Assembly: GCF_001619615.1 (NCBI RefSeq)
Contig: NZ_LQQP01000016.1
Coordinates: forward strand, 62,001-126,000
Origin: Microbacterium sp. T32
Lineage (GTDB): Bacteria > Actinomycetota > Actinomycetes > Actinomycetales > Microbacteriaceae
DNA length: 64,000 nt
Direction of reading: 5' to 3'
Part shown: positions 24,353-33,430 of the stretch, piece by piece
Position numbering within the stretch: position 1 is the first letter of the stretch
How the letters are laid out: each line of letters opens with the position of its first letter
Position numbers and translations under genes: made by a program
Notes under the pieces: model-generated
What the model was told of the DNA's origin: nothing
The model's database searches: none
Seen by the model: only the letters and a program-made list of their open reading frames with translations

Positions 24353-25246
24353 ATGGTCGATCACCCTCAGATCTTTTCGGTTCGGGATGCCATGGCCTCC
24401 GGCCGCTCCCGTTTCGCGCTGCGTCACGTCGGTGTTAGAACGCCCTACAGCGGCATCCGCTCGTCTGCGTCACCGCCCGCGCCGGAGGACCTCGAGGCCC
24501 GTGTCGCTGAGTACGCCCCACGACTCCGGAACGGTCAGTTCTTCAGTCACGAGACGGCGCTGGGATTGCTCGGCGCTCCACTCCCTCCGTACCCTCATGT
24601 TCCCGGCATCCACGTGTCCGCGCATCGTCCGGGGCGGGAGCCACGGGTGGAGGGCATCCGAGGTCACCGCCTGCAGACACGCGATCCAGCGGTCGTCCTC
24701 ACCCCGCGGGGCTGGCCCGTCGAGCATCCGGTGCGCGCGTGGCGGCAATGCGGGACGGTGTGGCGGATCGACGACCTCGTCGCCGCCGCGGACTACCTGC
24801 TCACCGATGCCGAGCCGCGGATCGAAGTGCAGGAACTCGCGGCAGAGATCGCGCGTATGGGCGACACGCGGAAGCGCCTCCTCACGCGCGCACTCGGCCT
24901 CAGTCGCTTCGGCCCGCGTTCGGCCTACGAGACGCGACTGCGGCTCCTGCTGATCCGCCACGGGCTCCCGGAACCCGAGATCTCGTGGGTCCTGCGCGAC
25001 GCTGACGGCACCTTCATCGCCGAGCTCGATCTCGCCTACCCCGCCTGGAAGGTCGCCGTCGAGTACGACGGACGCGTCCACGCCGAAGACATGCGCCAGT
25101 TCGCTCGGGATGCCGACCGGTGGGACGCCATCCGAGCGTGCGACTGGCAACACGTGCGCATCCTCTTGCACCACATGCGCGGGGACGGCACGGCCGCTGT
25201 CCGGAAAGTCCGTGAGGCGCTCGTCCGTGCCGGATGGCGGCCATGA
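24353..25246 (+). CDS. DUF559 (Vsr-like) nuclease-domain protein with AbiEi-like N-terminus
   Basis: 297 residues. The N-terminal two thirds resemble AbiEi-type DNA-binding antitoxin proteins: FFSHETALGLLGAPLP, IHVSAHRPGR, then RIDDLVAAADYLLTD. The C-terminal 100 residues are a DUF559/Vsr-like PD-(D/E)xK domain. They show SAYETRLRLLLIRHG, FIAELDLAYP (catalytic Asp), VAVEYDGRVH (Glu and Asp) and ARDADRWD. The nuclease residues look intact. The function is unknown. Five copies of a 50-bp palindrome flank it, three upstream and two downstream, with the nearest starting 10 bp past its stop. The ATG 24353 follows CATGCT by 6 nt. The open frame from 24206 overlaps palindrome 3 and is not preferred. 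Confidence 0.75.
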   Translation: MVDHPQIFSVRDAMASGRSRFALRHVGVRTPYSGIRSSASPPAPEDLEARVAEYAPRLRNGQFFSHETALGLLGAPLPPYPHVPGIHVSAHRPGREPRVEGIRGHRLQTRDPAVVLTPRGWPVEHPVRAWRQCGTVWRIDDLVAAADYLLTDAEPRIEVQELAAEIARMGDTRKRLLTRALGLSRFGPRSAYETRLRLLLIRHGLPEPEISWVLRDADGTFIAELDLAYPAWKVAVEYDGRVHAEDMRQFARDADRWDAIRACDWQHVRILLHHMRGDGTAAVRKVREALVRAGWRP

Positions 25247-25255
25247 CGCCCCTCG

Positions 25256-25305
25256 TGTCCCACTTCGTGCAGGAAACTGCGCTCAGATTCGCACGAAGTG
25301 GGACA
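25256..25305. repeat. TGTCCCAC-family 50-bp palindrome, copy 4
   Basis: TGTCCCACTTCGTGCAG, centre GAAACTGCGCTCAGATT, CGCACGAAGTGGGACA. Arms pair over 15-16 bp and the centre pairs further. It is identical to copy 5. Confidence 0.9.
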
Positions 25306-25349
25306 TGCGTAGGCGGCGGAACCCACCGCGACAGCCAGGCAACGCGCGA

Positions 25350-25399
25350 TGTCCCACTTCGTGCAGGAAACTGCGCTCAGATTCGCACGAAGTGGGACA
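25350..25399. repeat. TGTCCCAC-family 50-bp palindrome, copy 5
   Basis: Identical over all 50 bp to copy 4, which starts 94 bp earlier. The identity contrasts with the diverged copies 1-3 and points to recent duplication or conversion. The remainder of 25400-25520 shows nothing recognisable. Confidence 0.9.
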
Positions 25400-25520
25400 T
25401 GCATCGCCGACACGGCCCACCACGCGGGGGCGCGAGCGGTACGGGCACCGCAGCCGACCTCAGCACAGAGACAACATCGCCCCGCCCCGCGGCGGCGGGA
25501 CGGGGCGACGGAAGCGGGAC

Positions 25521-26549
25521 TCAGCCGAAGAGCGCGGCGGCCTCTTCGTAGCGGTACAGCGGGACGCTGTTGAGCTCGCCGAGGGCGTCGGCGAACGGGA
25601 CACGGATGATGTCGGTGCCGCGCATCGCGACCATCTGCCCCCAGGCCTCGTCGGCCAGCGCGTCGGCGGCGTGCAGCCCCAGGCGGGTGGCGAGCACGCG
25701 GTCGAACGCTGACGGCGAACCGCCGCGCTGGATGTGACCCAGCACCGTCGCGCGGGTCTCGATGCCGGTGCGGCGCTCGATCTCGGGAGCCAGCAGTTCA
25801 CCGATGCCGCCGAGGCGGGGGCGGTTGAAGGCATCCAGGCCCTTGTCGCTGAATGCCTCCTCCATGCCGGTGAGCTTGAAGCCCTCGGACACGACCACCA
25901 GCGGCGCACGCCCACGGTCGTGGGCCCGCGTGACCTGCTCGACGATCTCGTCGATCGACATCGGCACCTCGGGGATGCAGATGACGTGCGCGCCCGCGGC
26001 GATGCCGGCGTGCAGCGCGATCCAGCCGACGTGGCGGCCCATGACCTCGGCGACCATGCAGCGCTGGTGCGAGTCGCCCGTGGTGCGGAGGCGGTCCATG
26101 GCATCCGTCGCGATGTTCACCGCGGTGTCGAAACCGAAGGAGTAGTCGGTCGCGCGCAGGTCGTTGTCGATCGTCTTGGGGACGCCGATGACGTTGATGC
26201 CGTCGTTCGACAGGCGGTCGGCCGCGGCGAGCGTGCCTTCGCCGCCGATGGCCAGGATGCCGTCGATGCGGTGCCCGTACAGCGTCTTGGAGATGTTCTC
26301 GGCACCGCCGCGCACGCCCTCGTACGGGTTGGTGCGGCTCGTGCCGAGGATCGTACCGCCGACCTTCGACAGGCCCTTCACCTCGTGGCGCGTCAGGGGG
26401 AAGAAGTCACCGTCGACGACGCCGCGCCATCCGTCGCGGATGCCGACGAACTCGATGTCGTGATTCGTGGTGCCCTTGAGCACGACGCCACGGATGACGG
26501 CGTTCAGCCCGGGGCAGTCTCCGCCGCTGGTCAGGATGCCGATCTTCAT
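25521..26549 (-). CDS. pfkA: 6-phosphofructokinase
   Basis: 342 residues. MKIGILTSGGDCPGLNAVIRG, GGTILGTSRTNP, ILAIGGEGTLAAA, VPKTIDNDL, GRHVGWIALHAGIAAGA and VLGHIQRGGSPSAFDRVLA are all PFK motifs. It phosphorylates fructose 6-phosphate in glycolysis. The residue that distinguishes phosphate donors is Gly in GGEGT (ATP type), while the second indicator position is Lys in PKTIDND (typical of pyrophosphate enzymes). This G/K combination occurs in actinobacterial ATP-dependent PFKs, so ATP is the likely donor. The start ATG 26547-26549 has GAGG eight nt upstream. Confidence 0.93.
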   Translation of the reverse strand: MKIGILTSGGDCPGLNAVIRGVVLKGTTNHDIEFVGIRDGWRGVVDGDFFPLTRHEVKGLSKVGGTILGTSRTNPYEGVRGGAENISKTLYGHRIDGILAIGGEGTLAAADRLSNDGINVIGVPKTIDNDLRATDYSFGFDTAVNIATDAMDRLRTTGDSHQRCMVAEVMGRHVGWIALHAGIAAGAHVICIPEVPMSIDEIVEQVTRAHDRGRAPLVVVSEGFKLTGMEEAFSDKGLDAFNRPRLGGIGELLAPEIERRTGIETRATVLGHIQRGGSPSAFDRVLATRLGLHAADALADEAWGQMVAMRGTDIIRVPFADALGELNSVPLYRYEEAAALFG

Positions 26550-26643
26550 GCTGGAACCTCGCTATTGGGGATGATCGAGTCGGCGACGCTGCCGCGTTCG
26601 ACATTAGTGCCCCACCGGGCGCGCTCGCCAAATGGGGGACAGC

Positions 26644-27708
26644 TCACGCCGGATGCCAGGGGCCCGTGTTGCCATCCCTGGCCCAGCGCTCTTCGTCACC
26701 TCCCGTGTCGACCTCGACGAACCAGTACGTCTCGCCCGGCGACCAGCCTGCCACCAGGCTGGAACCGAGGGCTCCCACGGGGATGACACGTCCGGCCGTC
26801 GAAAGGTATCCCGCAACGCTGAGGTGCACACCCACGGCCTCGTTCGCCATGGACGCCCAATCAGGTTGCACCCACGGTCCGCGCCGGTCGGTCATGCGTC
26901 CCCAGTCATGCCCGCGGGACGCGGTGACGACGAGGGGATGCCGCGCACAGAGCGCCTCCCAGTCGTCGGGCCCCGCGATCTCGATCACGACACCATCGGG
27001 AACGATCGCCCGCCGTGCCCGGGCCGATTGCCACCCGAGTCCGTCCTCCACGTAACGCAACCGCAGTGGATCCCCGTGTGCTGCCGGCGGGGTGGTGAGG
27101 GCCAGGCCTGCCGGGGGTGTCGACCACCACGTCCCCGACCAGCGACCCTCACCCAGCGCAGCCCACTCGATCTCGCTCGCCGCAGCTTCTTCACGCCACC
27201 GCGCGAGCACGTCGCCCGGTGCCTCGTCGAGGACCGGGACCCCCGCGAACGAGACCGTCCACTGCCGCTCACGATCGAGGGGCCGTGCCCACTCGCGGGC
27301 GCCGGGCGCGCGCGCGACGGCTGCGGCGACGGGAGCCAGCACGGGACGCATCTCAGCGCTGGAGGCGAGGACATCGGCTCCGTCCGGCGCCTGCCAGTAC
27401 CGGGCGCCATCTACAGAGGCCTCCAGAGCCGCGTCGAGCACCTCGGGCGAGATTTCCGGCGCACCCAAGTCCGTGAAAGCGGTCGCCACGTCCGCGGGTG
27501 AAACGTCGGGCTCGTCGAATGGCTCGCCGTTTCCGATCACGATCAGCGTGCTGCTCCCCGTCTCCAACCCGTGCGCGGCCCGGAACGCCGCGTGCACGGC
27601 ATCCCGCATCTCGGGCGTGTCCGCGCGCCTCGCGCCGTCGAGCAGGATCTCCAGGCACAGGCGTCGTCCGCGCGGGCCGTCGAGCAGAGCCGAAGGATCG
27701 AGGAACAT
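26644..27708 (-). CDS. Hypothetical protein, 354 aa
   Basis: No family recognised. The protein is soluble, acidic and tryptophan-rich, with no signal peptide or membrane helix. The segment GDPLRLRYVEDGLGW and the repeated W-rich patches suggest a beta-rich fold. The ATG 27706-27708 lies 6 nt after TAGGGT (27715-27720 reverse), supporting it as a real leaderless gene. It sits between pfkA and a SNF2 helicase, both on the same strand, without tight coupling to either. Confidence 0.6.
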   Translation of the reverse strand: MFLDPSALLDGPRGRRLCLEILLDGARRADTPEMRDAVHAAFRAAHGLETGSSTLIVIGNGEPFDEPDVSPADVATAFTDLGAPEISPEVLDAALEASVDGARYWQAPDGADVLASSAEMRPVLAPVAAAVARAPGAREWARPLDRERQWTVSFAGVPVLDEAPGDVLARWREEAAASEIEWAALGEGRWSGTWWSTPPAGLALTTPPAAHGDPLRLRYVEDGLGWQSARARRAIVPDGVVIEIAGPDDWEALCARHPLVVTASRGHDWGRMTDRRGPWVQPDWASMANEAVGVHLSVAGYLSTAGRVIPVGALGSSLVAGWSPGETYWFVEVDTGGDEERWARDGNTGPWHPA

Positions 27709-27772
27709 GCCCCGACCCTAGCGACACCGTCCGACACGGCATCCGTTCCAGCTCCCACACTCCCGCGACGCA

Positions 27773-27801
27773 CGAACGCCCCGGGAGCACCGGGGCGTTC
27801 G
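27773..27801 (-). terminator. Terminator of the SNF2 helicase gene
   Basis: CGAACGCCCCGG / CCGGGGCGTTCG, 12-bp perfect arms with a 5-nt loop, 10 bp past the helicase stop on the reverse strand. Confidence 0.8.
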
Positions 27802-27811
27802 CAACGGGGAA

Positions 27812-29968
27812 TCAGGCCCCGAGCGCCTGCCGCAGCAGGTGCATGAGCGCGGAGAGCTGCACCGAGTCGCTGGACCCCGGCTCGATGGCGAGGCCGTCCA
27901 GCGCGCGCTGCGCCAGGCCCTCCTTCGAGTCGATGAGCTCGGCAATCTTCGTGTCGATCGTGTGCGCGGCGATGATGCGCCACGCGGTCACGGGCTCTTC
28001 CTGACCGATGCGGTGCACGCGGTCGATCGCCTGTGTCTGCTCCGCGGCCGTCCACGACAGCTCGGCGAGCACGACGTTGGACGCGGCCTGCATGTTGAGC
28101 CCCACGCCGGCGGCGGTGAGCGAACACACCGCGATTCCGACGGACGGGTCGGTGTTGAACGCGTCGATCGCCGCCTGGCGCGCGGTCGAGGTCTGGTCTC
28201 CGCGCACCGACACCGCCTTCAGACCGGATGCCTTGAAGTGGGCCTCCGCGGCATCCATCACGTCGATGTGCTTGGCGAAGAAGACCACCTTGCCCACCGA
28301 GCGCTGGAGCTGCACGGCGTAGTCCGCGGCGAGCTGGGCCTTCGCCTGACCGATGCGGCGGACCATCGTGAAGACGTTCTCCGACCCGGTGCCGGCGGCC
28401 TTGCTCTCCTCGAGCTCGCCGTGGGCGACGAGGCGCACGATGTCCTCGTCGATCTCGCCCGGAGCGAGCCCGCGATCGCCGCGCGCCTCGATGATGCGAC
28501 GGTACTTCGCCGCGAGGCGGGCGCCCAGCTCGCGCTCGGCGTGACGGATCGACCGGCCGTACTCGTCGTCGAGCTCGACGGGGAGGTCGGCGATGAGCTT
28601 GTCGGGCAGGTCGGCGGCGACGTCCTTCTTCTTCCGACGGACGATGCCCATGGAGATCACGGCCTCGCGCGCCTCGGGATAGAACGCCTTGTCCGCGGGC
28701 GTGAGGCCCGTGGCATCCAGCTTCTCCATCAGCTCGGGACCCGGCTTCTCGCCGTTCGTCCAGCCGAGGAAGCGCCAGATGGCGTCGAAGTCCTCGACGT
28801 CGTTGATCAGCGGGGTACCCGTGAGGGCCAGGAGCAGCGGATCACGCGTCTGCTGACGGACACGGGATGCCAGCGCGAGAACGTTCTGCGAACGCTGCGA
28901 CGACAGATTCTTGATGAAATGCGCCTCGTCGACCGCGATGCCCTTGAGGCCGATGGACGACAGCCACGACAGGTGCCGGTCGAGGATTTCGTAGTTGACG
29001 ATGAACACGTCGGCGAAGGCGTCGATGTCGGCGCCGCTGCCGGAGATCACGGTCGCCCGGCGGTGCGGCGTCCAGCGCTGCACCTCGCGCGCCCAGTTCA
29101 TCTTCACGACGTTGGGCACGACGACCAGCAGCGGATAGGCGTCGGCGACCGAGGCCGCGAGCACCGACTCGGCGGTCTTGCCGAGACCGGGCTCGTCGGC
29201 GAGCAGGAACTGACGGTGGCCCTGCCGGACGGCTTCGAGGAACCGGGACTGGTGGGGCATGACCTCGAGTCCGCGCGGCGAGACGCGGTCGAACTCGGGG
29301 ACGGGCGGCAGGTCCATGCTGGCGGCCGAGCCGCCGGCGCCGGTCTCGAACGCCTTGTACAGCGGGCCCATGAGCTCCCAGCCGTCGAGGCGCCGACGCG
29401 GCGCGTCACCGGTGGGGCGCGGCGTGAGGTCGGGCGCGAGGAACGGGTTCGCCATCTGGCGCGCCTCGATGGAGGGCGGGATGACCTGCTTCTCGGCGAG
29501 CGCCGCGGGCACGACGGGAGCCGTGGCCGGAGCGCTGTCGGTGATGATGAGCTCGTCCGGCGGCAACTCGGCGCCGGATTCCAGCAGCCAGTCGCGGCGC
29601 ATGCGGCGGGCGACCGGAGACGTGGCCTGGTCGACCTCGAGCAGCTGGATGAGCGACGTGTCGCGCGCGGCGGTCTTGGCCAGGATCGTGGCCACGCCGT
29701 CGAGGCGCTTGAGCAGCTCGGCGCGGGCGGCGTCGGTGATCTCGGTGTCGGCCTTGACGCGGGCGCGCTCCTCGCGGACGAGGAAGGCGATCACCTGGAA
29801 CTTCACCCGGTTGGTCGGGCCGAGCTTGCCGCGCTGGGCCTTGGCTTCGACCTCGCGCACCTTGCGGGCGAGGATGGGGATGACGGGGGCCTCGTCGTCC
29901 CGACGGGATGACGAGGTCTTGCGGCGCCGTTGGCTCGAGCTTCGGGCGGCGGTTGCCGTGGTCGGCAT
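27812..29968 (-). CDS. SNF2-family DEAD/DEAH-box helicase
   Basis: 718 residues. A basic N-terminus and a lineage-specific region (about 1-230) precede a Swi2/Snf2 ATPase. Motifs are LLADEPGLGKTAES (Walker A), VDEAHFIKN (DEAH), LALTGTPLINDVEDF (III), a helicase C lobe with KVVFFAKHIDVMD, and QAIDRVHRIGQ (VI). All are intact. SNF2 proteins translocate on double-stranded DNA to remodel protein-DNA complexes or anneal strands (the lobe pattern resembles SMARCAL1-type or RapA-like proteins). The start ATG 29966-29968 has an AGGAGG site just upstream. The gene is monocistronic; no restriction or defence partner is adjacent. Confidence 0.88.
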   Translation of the reverse strand: MPTTATAARSSSQRRRKTSSSRRDDEAPVIPILARKVREVEAKAQRGKLGPTNRVKFQVIAFLVREERARVKADTEITDAARAELLKRLDGVATILAKTAARDTSLIQLLEVDQATSPVARRMRRDWLLESGAELPPDELIITDSAPATAPVVPAALAEKQVIPPSIEARQMANPFLAPDLTPRPTGDAPRRRLDGWELMGPLYKAFETGAGGSAASMDLPPVPEFDRVSPRGLEVMPHQSRFLEAVRQGHRQFLLADEPGLGKTAESVLAASVADAYPLLVVVPNVVKMNWAREVQRWTPHRRATVISGSGADIDAFADVFIVNYEILDRHLSWLSSIGLKGIAVDEAHFIKNLSSQRSQNVLALASRVRQQTRDPLLLALTGTPLINDVEDFDAIWRFLGWTNGEKPGPELMEKLDATGLTPADKAFYPEAREAVISMGIVRRKKKDVAADLPDKLIADLPVELDDEYGRSIRHAERELGARLAAKYRRIIEARGDRGLAPGEIDEDIVRLVAHGELEESKAAGTGSENVFTMVRRIGQAKAQLAADYAVQLQRSVGKVVFFAKHIDVMDAAEAHFKASGLKAVSVRGDQTSTARQAAIDAFNTDPSVGIAVCSLTAAGVGLNMQAASNVVLAELSWTAAEQTQAIDRVHRIGQEEPVTAWRIIAAHTIDTKIAELIDSKEGLAQRALDGLAIEPGSSDSVQLSALMHLLRQALGA

Positions 29969-30211
29969 GCTCCTCCTGAGCGTGTCGTCCGGATGTGTCC
30001 GGAACGTCCCGGCCCATGGCCGGTGGATCAGTGACCCCGGAGAATGCCGCGAGACTCACCGCCGGAGCGGCAGCGTCTGCGACCCGCAACGCGTCTTCAC
30101 CGGAACGGCTCGCAAGGAGGCGGGTGACGGGGCCGCCACCAGTCTAGCGCGTCGGTGGGTGGTCCTGCCGTACCCCTCCCCCGGCGATTCCGCGACGCCT
30201 ACGCTGGTGCG

Positions 30212-31579
30212 ATGGCCGAACCGATGTCGCGCGACCAGCGCGTGGTGCTCACCGTCGCGGTTCTGGCATCCTTCGTGTCGTTCCTCGACGGCACCGTCGT
30301 GAACGTGGCGCTTCCCGCGATCTCGAGGGACCTGGGTGGCGGGCTGTCGACGCAGCAATGGGTCGTCGACGCGTATCTCGTCACGCTCGGCGCCTTCATC
30401 CTCGTCGCCGGGTCGATGAGCGACGTGCTGGGCCGCACGCTCGTCCTGCGGATCGGACTGATCGGGTTCGGCGTGACGTCGGTCGCGATCGCCGCGGCGC
30501 CCACGGCCGAGTTCCTGATCGTGGCGCGGGCGCTGCAGGGCGTCGCGGGCGCGCTGCTCGTGCCGAGTTCGCTGGCGCTCATCACGTCGACGTTCCGCGG
30601 CGCCGGCCAGGCGCGCGCGATCGGCATCTGGACGGGCGCGACCACCGTGGCGATGCTCGCCGGGCCCGTGATCGGCGGTGTGTTCGTCGACGCGCTGTCG
30701 TGGCGGCTGGTGTTCCTCGTCAACGTCCTCCCCATCGCGGTGACGCTGTGGCTGCTCGCCCGGCGTTCGCAGCCCGATCACCGCCGCCCGGGCGCACGCG
30801 TCGACCTCCTCGGCGCGGTGCTGTGCGCCGTAGGCCTGGGCGGCGTCGTGTTCGCCCTCATCGAGCAGCCGAACCTCGGCTGGGGGTCGCCGGTCATCTG
30901 GGCGCCGGCGGCCGTCGGCGTCCTGGCGTTCGCGGGGTTCCTCATGCGCCAGCGGGTCGCCCGCCAGCCGATGATGCCGCTGGACCTGTTCCGTTCGCGC
31001 AACTTCTGGGCGGGCAACCTCACGACGATGTTCGTCTACGCGGCGCTGTCGCTGTACGGCTTCGTCCTCAGCGTCTACCTGCAGCAGGGCGCCGGGCTGC
31101 CGGCCACCCTCGCGGGCCTCGCGTCGCTACCGGCGACGCTCATCTCCATCGCCCTGAGCTCGCGGGCGGGGGCGCTCTCGGGCCGCTTCGGACCGCGCCT
31201 GTTCATGACGCTCGGCCCCGCGCTCATGGCGGTGGGAGCGCTGCTGCTCCTCCTCGTCCGCCCCGAGTTCGACTACTGGACACAGGTCTTCCCCGCGGTG
31301 CTGATCTTCGGCCTGGGCGTGACCACGACCGTGTCGCCGCTGACCGCCGCGGTGCTCGGTGCGATCGACCCGGAACGCTCCGGCATCGCCTCCGCCGTCA
31401 ACAACGCCGTGTCGCGCATCGCCGGGCTGCTCTCCATCGCGGCGGTGTCGGCCGTCGCGGGCGGCGCGCTGAACCTCGACGGCTTCCACCGCGCCGCGAT
31501 CTTCACCGCCGTGCTGATGCTCCTCGGGGCCGCGACGTCGTTCCTCGGCATCCGTAACCATCTGTCGCGACGCGACTGA
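30212..31579 (+). CDS. MFS drug-efflux-type transporter (DHA2, 14 TM)
   Basis: 455 residues with about fourteen hydrophobic segments. SFLDGTVVNVALPAISRDL is the DHA2 helix 1 signature, followed by GSMSDVLGRTLVLRIG (motif A) and ARALQGVAGALLVPSSLALI (motif C region). GIASAVNNAVSRIAGLLSIA near the C-terminus is typical of EmrB/QacA-type proton antiporters. The substrate is unknown. The ATG 30212 follows TACGCT (30200-30205) by 6 nt. No TetR-type regulator is adjacent. The 243 bases between it and the divergent helicase gene hold only promoters as far as I can see. Confidence 0.88.
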   Translation: MAEPMSRDQRVVLTVAVLASFVSFLDGTVVNVALPAISRDLGGGLSTQQWVVDAYLVTLGAFILVAGSMSDVLGRTLVLRIGLIGFGVTSVAIAAAPTAEFLIVARALQGVAGALLVPSSLALITSTFRGAGQARAIGIWTGATTVAMLAGPVIGGVFVDALSWRLVFLVNVLPIAVTLWLLARRSQPDHRRPGARVDLLGAVLCAVGLGGVVFALIEQPNLGWGSPVIWAPAAVGVLAFAGFLMRQRVARQPMMPLDLFRSRNFWAGNLTTMFVYAALSLYGFVLSVYLQQGAGLPATLAGLASLPATLISIALSSRAGALSGRFGPRLFMTLGPALMAVGALLLLLVRPEFDYWTQVFPAVLIFGLGVTTTVSPLTAAVLGAIDPERSGIASAVNNAVSRIAGLLSIAAVSAVAGGALNLDGFHRAAIFTAVLMLLGAATSFLGIRNHLSRRD

Positions 31580-31655
31580 CGGCGGGCTGCGCGGGCTCAC
31601 GCCGGGGCGCGCTGCAGCGCGAGAGGTCGCGCCTCGACCAGACCGGACGCGAACG

Positions 31656-32600
31656 TCAACGCAGGATGCCGCGGACGCGCTCGACGTCGTCGGCCATCTG
31701 CACGAGCAGGGCGTCGATGCCGTCGAAGGCCGCCATGCCGCGGATGCGTTCGACGAAGCGCACCTCGACGTGGTGCCCGTAGAGGTCGAGGCCCGTCTCG
31801 TCGAGCACGTACACCTCGACCTGCCGCGCGTGCACGTCGTCGAACGTGGGGTTCGTCCCGATGCTGATGGCCGCGGGATACGTGATCCGTCGCGACCCGT
31901 CGACGTCGACGAGCCAGCCGGCGTACACGCCGTCCGCGGGCACGAACCCCTCGAGATCGGGCGACAGGTTCGCCGTGGGGTAGCCGAGCTCGCGCCCGCG
32001 CTGGAGCCCGTGCACGACCTCGCCCCACACCGAGGGCGCGCGGCCGAGCAGTCGCGCCGCCGTGGCGATGTCGCCGGCGGCGAGCGCCTCGCGGATCCAC
32101 GTCGAGGACACCCGCCGATCGGCGTGCACCGCGCGCACGTCGTCGACGACCTCCACACGGAAGCCGTACTCGTGCCCGAGTCGGACCAGCAGGTCGGGGT
32201 CGCCCGCTCCGCCGGCGCCGAAGCGGAAGTCACGGCCCACCAGCACGGTCCGGGCCGCAAGAGCGTCGACGAGCACCTCTCGCACGAAGTCCGTCGCGGG
32301 CTGCGCGGCCCGCGTCTCGTCGAAGGTCAGCAGGAGGGTGGCATCCACTCCGGCCCGATCGAGCAGTTCGAGCTTCTGGTGCGGACCGATGACGTCGGGC
32401 GGGCACTTCTCCGGCCGCAGGACACTGAGCGGATTGCGGTCGAAGGTCACGGCCACGACCTGCGCACCGTCGGCCGCCTCGACCCGCGCGCGATCGATCA
32501 CGGCCCGGTGGCCGGTGTGCACGCCGTCGAACTTGCCGATCGCGACGACCGACGGCCCGAACCCCGCGGGAACCTCGGCCGGATCGCGGAAGACGATCAC
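31656..32600 (-). CDS. ribF: Bifunctional riboflavin kinase/FAD synthetase
   Basis: 314 residues. The N-terminal adenylyltransferase domain has AIGKFDGVHTGHRAVI (nucleotidyl-transferase HxGH-type motif) and RRVSSTWIREALAAGD. The C-terminal riboflavin kinase domain has GYPTANLSPD, DGVYAGWLVDV and ISIGTNPTFDD. It makes FMN and FAD in the cytosol. The start is GTG 32598-32600, overlapping the stop of the preceding membrane protein gene (GTGA). ribF downstream of truB is a common bacterial arrangement; here two small membrane-protein genes lie between them. The frame upstream of 32600 is a shadow. Confidence 0.95.
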   Translation of the reverse strand: MIVFRDPAEVPAGFGPSVVAIGKFDGVHTGHRAVIDRARVEAADGAQVVAVTFDRNPLSVLRPEKCPPDVIGPHQKLELLDRAGVDATLLLTFDETRAAQPATDFVREVLVDALAARTVLVGRDFRFGAGGAGDPDLLVRLGHEYGFRVEVVDDVRAVHADRRVSSTWIREALAAGDIATAARLLGRAPSVWGEVVHGLQRGRELGYPTANLSPDLEGFVPADGVYAGWLVDVDGSRRITYPAAISIGTNPTFDDVHARQVEVYVLDETGLDLYGHHVEVRFVERIRGMAAFDGIDALLVQMADDVERVRGILR

Positions 32601-33016
32601 GACGCCGTCCCACGGTGCCGGATGAGCCACCAGAGGCCCAGGAACGGCAGGACGAGCGGGATGAACACGTACCCGATGCCGTACACCGACCACACCGTCG
32701 GGTGCTGGAACAGCGCGGGGAGCGCGAGGCTCAGGGTGCCGACGACCAGCACGCCCACGAGCTCGAAGCCGATGGCCACCCACGCGACGCGGTACCACGC
32801 GGGCCGCGCCGAGAAGATCAGCGCGAGCGTGGCGACGATGTAGACCACCGCGGCGAGCGCCGACAGCGTGTACGCGACGGGGGCGTCGTCGAACTCGCGC
32901 ACGATCTGCACGAACGAGCGGCCGGTGGCGGCGAGCGCCATGATGCCGTAGACGATCACGAGGACCCGGCCGATGCCGGTCATTCCGCGGGTGCGGGCGG
33001 GAGTGGTGGATGCCAT
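32597..33016 (-). CDS. Four-helix membrane protein, unknown function
   Basis: 139 residues with four predicted membrane helices (about 15-35, 48-70, 76-98, 108-132). I recognise no named family. Its stop overlaps the ribF start, so the two are co-translated. The ATG 33014-33016 has a TAGGAT hexamer 9 nt upstream. The gene separates truB from ribF. No catalytic motif is visible. Confidence 0.65.
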   Translation of the reverse strand: MASTTPARTRGMTGIGRVLVIVYGIMALAATGRSFVQIVREFDDAPVAYTLSALAAVVYIVATLALIFSARPAWYRVAWVAIGFELVGVLVVGTLSLALPALFQHPTVWSVYGIGYVFIPLVLPFLGLWWLIRHRGTAS

Positions 33017-33061
33017 GACCTTCTCATCCTAGGCGGCCGGGCGCCGCGGCATCCGGTGCCC

Positions 33062-33430
33062 TCAGGCGAGCTGGATCGTCCAGATGACGTGCATGCGCCA
33101 CACCATGACGGCGACCGCGAGAGCCACCGCGCCCATGATGACGGTGCTCCACCGGCTGCGCTCGATGAGCGCCCACGCTGCGCCCGCGGGCGGAAGGAGC
33201 GCGGCGGAGATCAGGTAGGTCCAGTACTCCAGGAGGCTGCCCGACGGCGGGTTGCCCGCGAACGGCGACACGATCGCGATGACGATCTGCACGATGAGCA
33301 GCAGCTCGATGAGCGCGAGCGCCCCGACGGTGAGGTCGGACGGGCGGCGCCCGGCGAGGCCGGCGACGACGGCGATGAGCCCCGCGACGACCGCGACGCC
33401 CACCTGCGTGAGTGTGAACCACAGGATCAT
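33062..33430 (-). CDS. Four-helix membrane protein, unknown function
   Basis: 122 residues with four hydrophobic segments (about 5-27, 33-56, 68-86, 95-118). No named family is recognised. Its ATG (33428-33430) overlaps the truB stop (ATGA), so it is co-translated with truB. It may be distantly related in layout to the neighbouring 139-residue membrane protein, but I see no sequence similarity worth claiming. Confidence 0.65.
   Translation of the reverse strand: MILWFTLTQVGVAVVAGLIAVVAGLAGRRPSDLTVGALALIELLLIVQIVIAIVSPFAGNPPSGSLLEYWTYLISAALLPPAGAAWALIERSRWSTVIMGAVALAVAVMVWRMHVIWTIQLA

Noticed and set aside
23984..25399. Possible CRISPR array
   Set aside because: The five repeats are palindromic, irregularly spaced, interrupted by a gene, have variable centres, and no cas gene is present.
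27812..29968. SNF2 helicase as part of a phage-defence island
   Set aside because: No methylase, nuclease or other defence gene is adjacent; the flanks are an unknown protein, pfkA and an MFS pump, and base composition is unremarkable.
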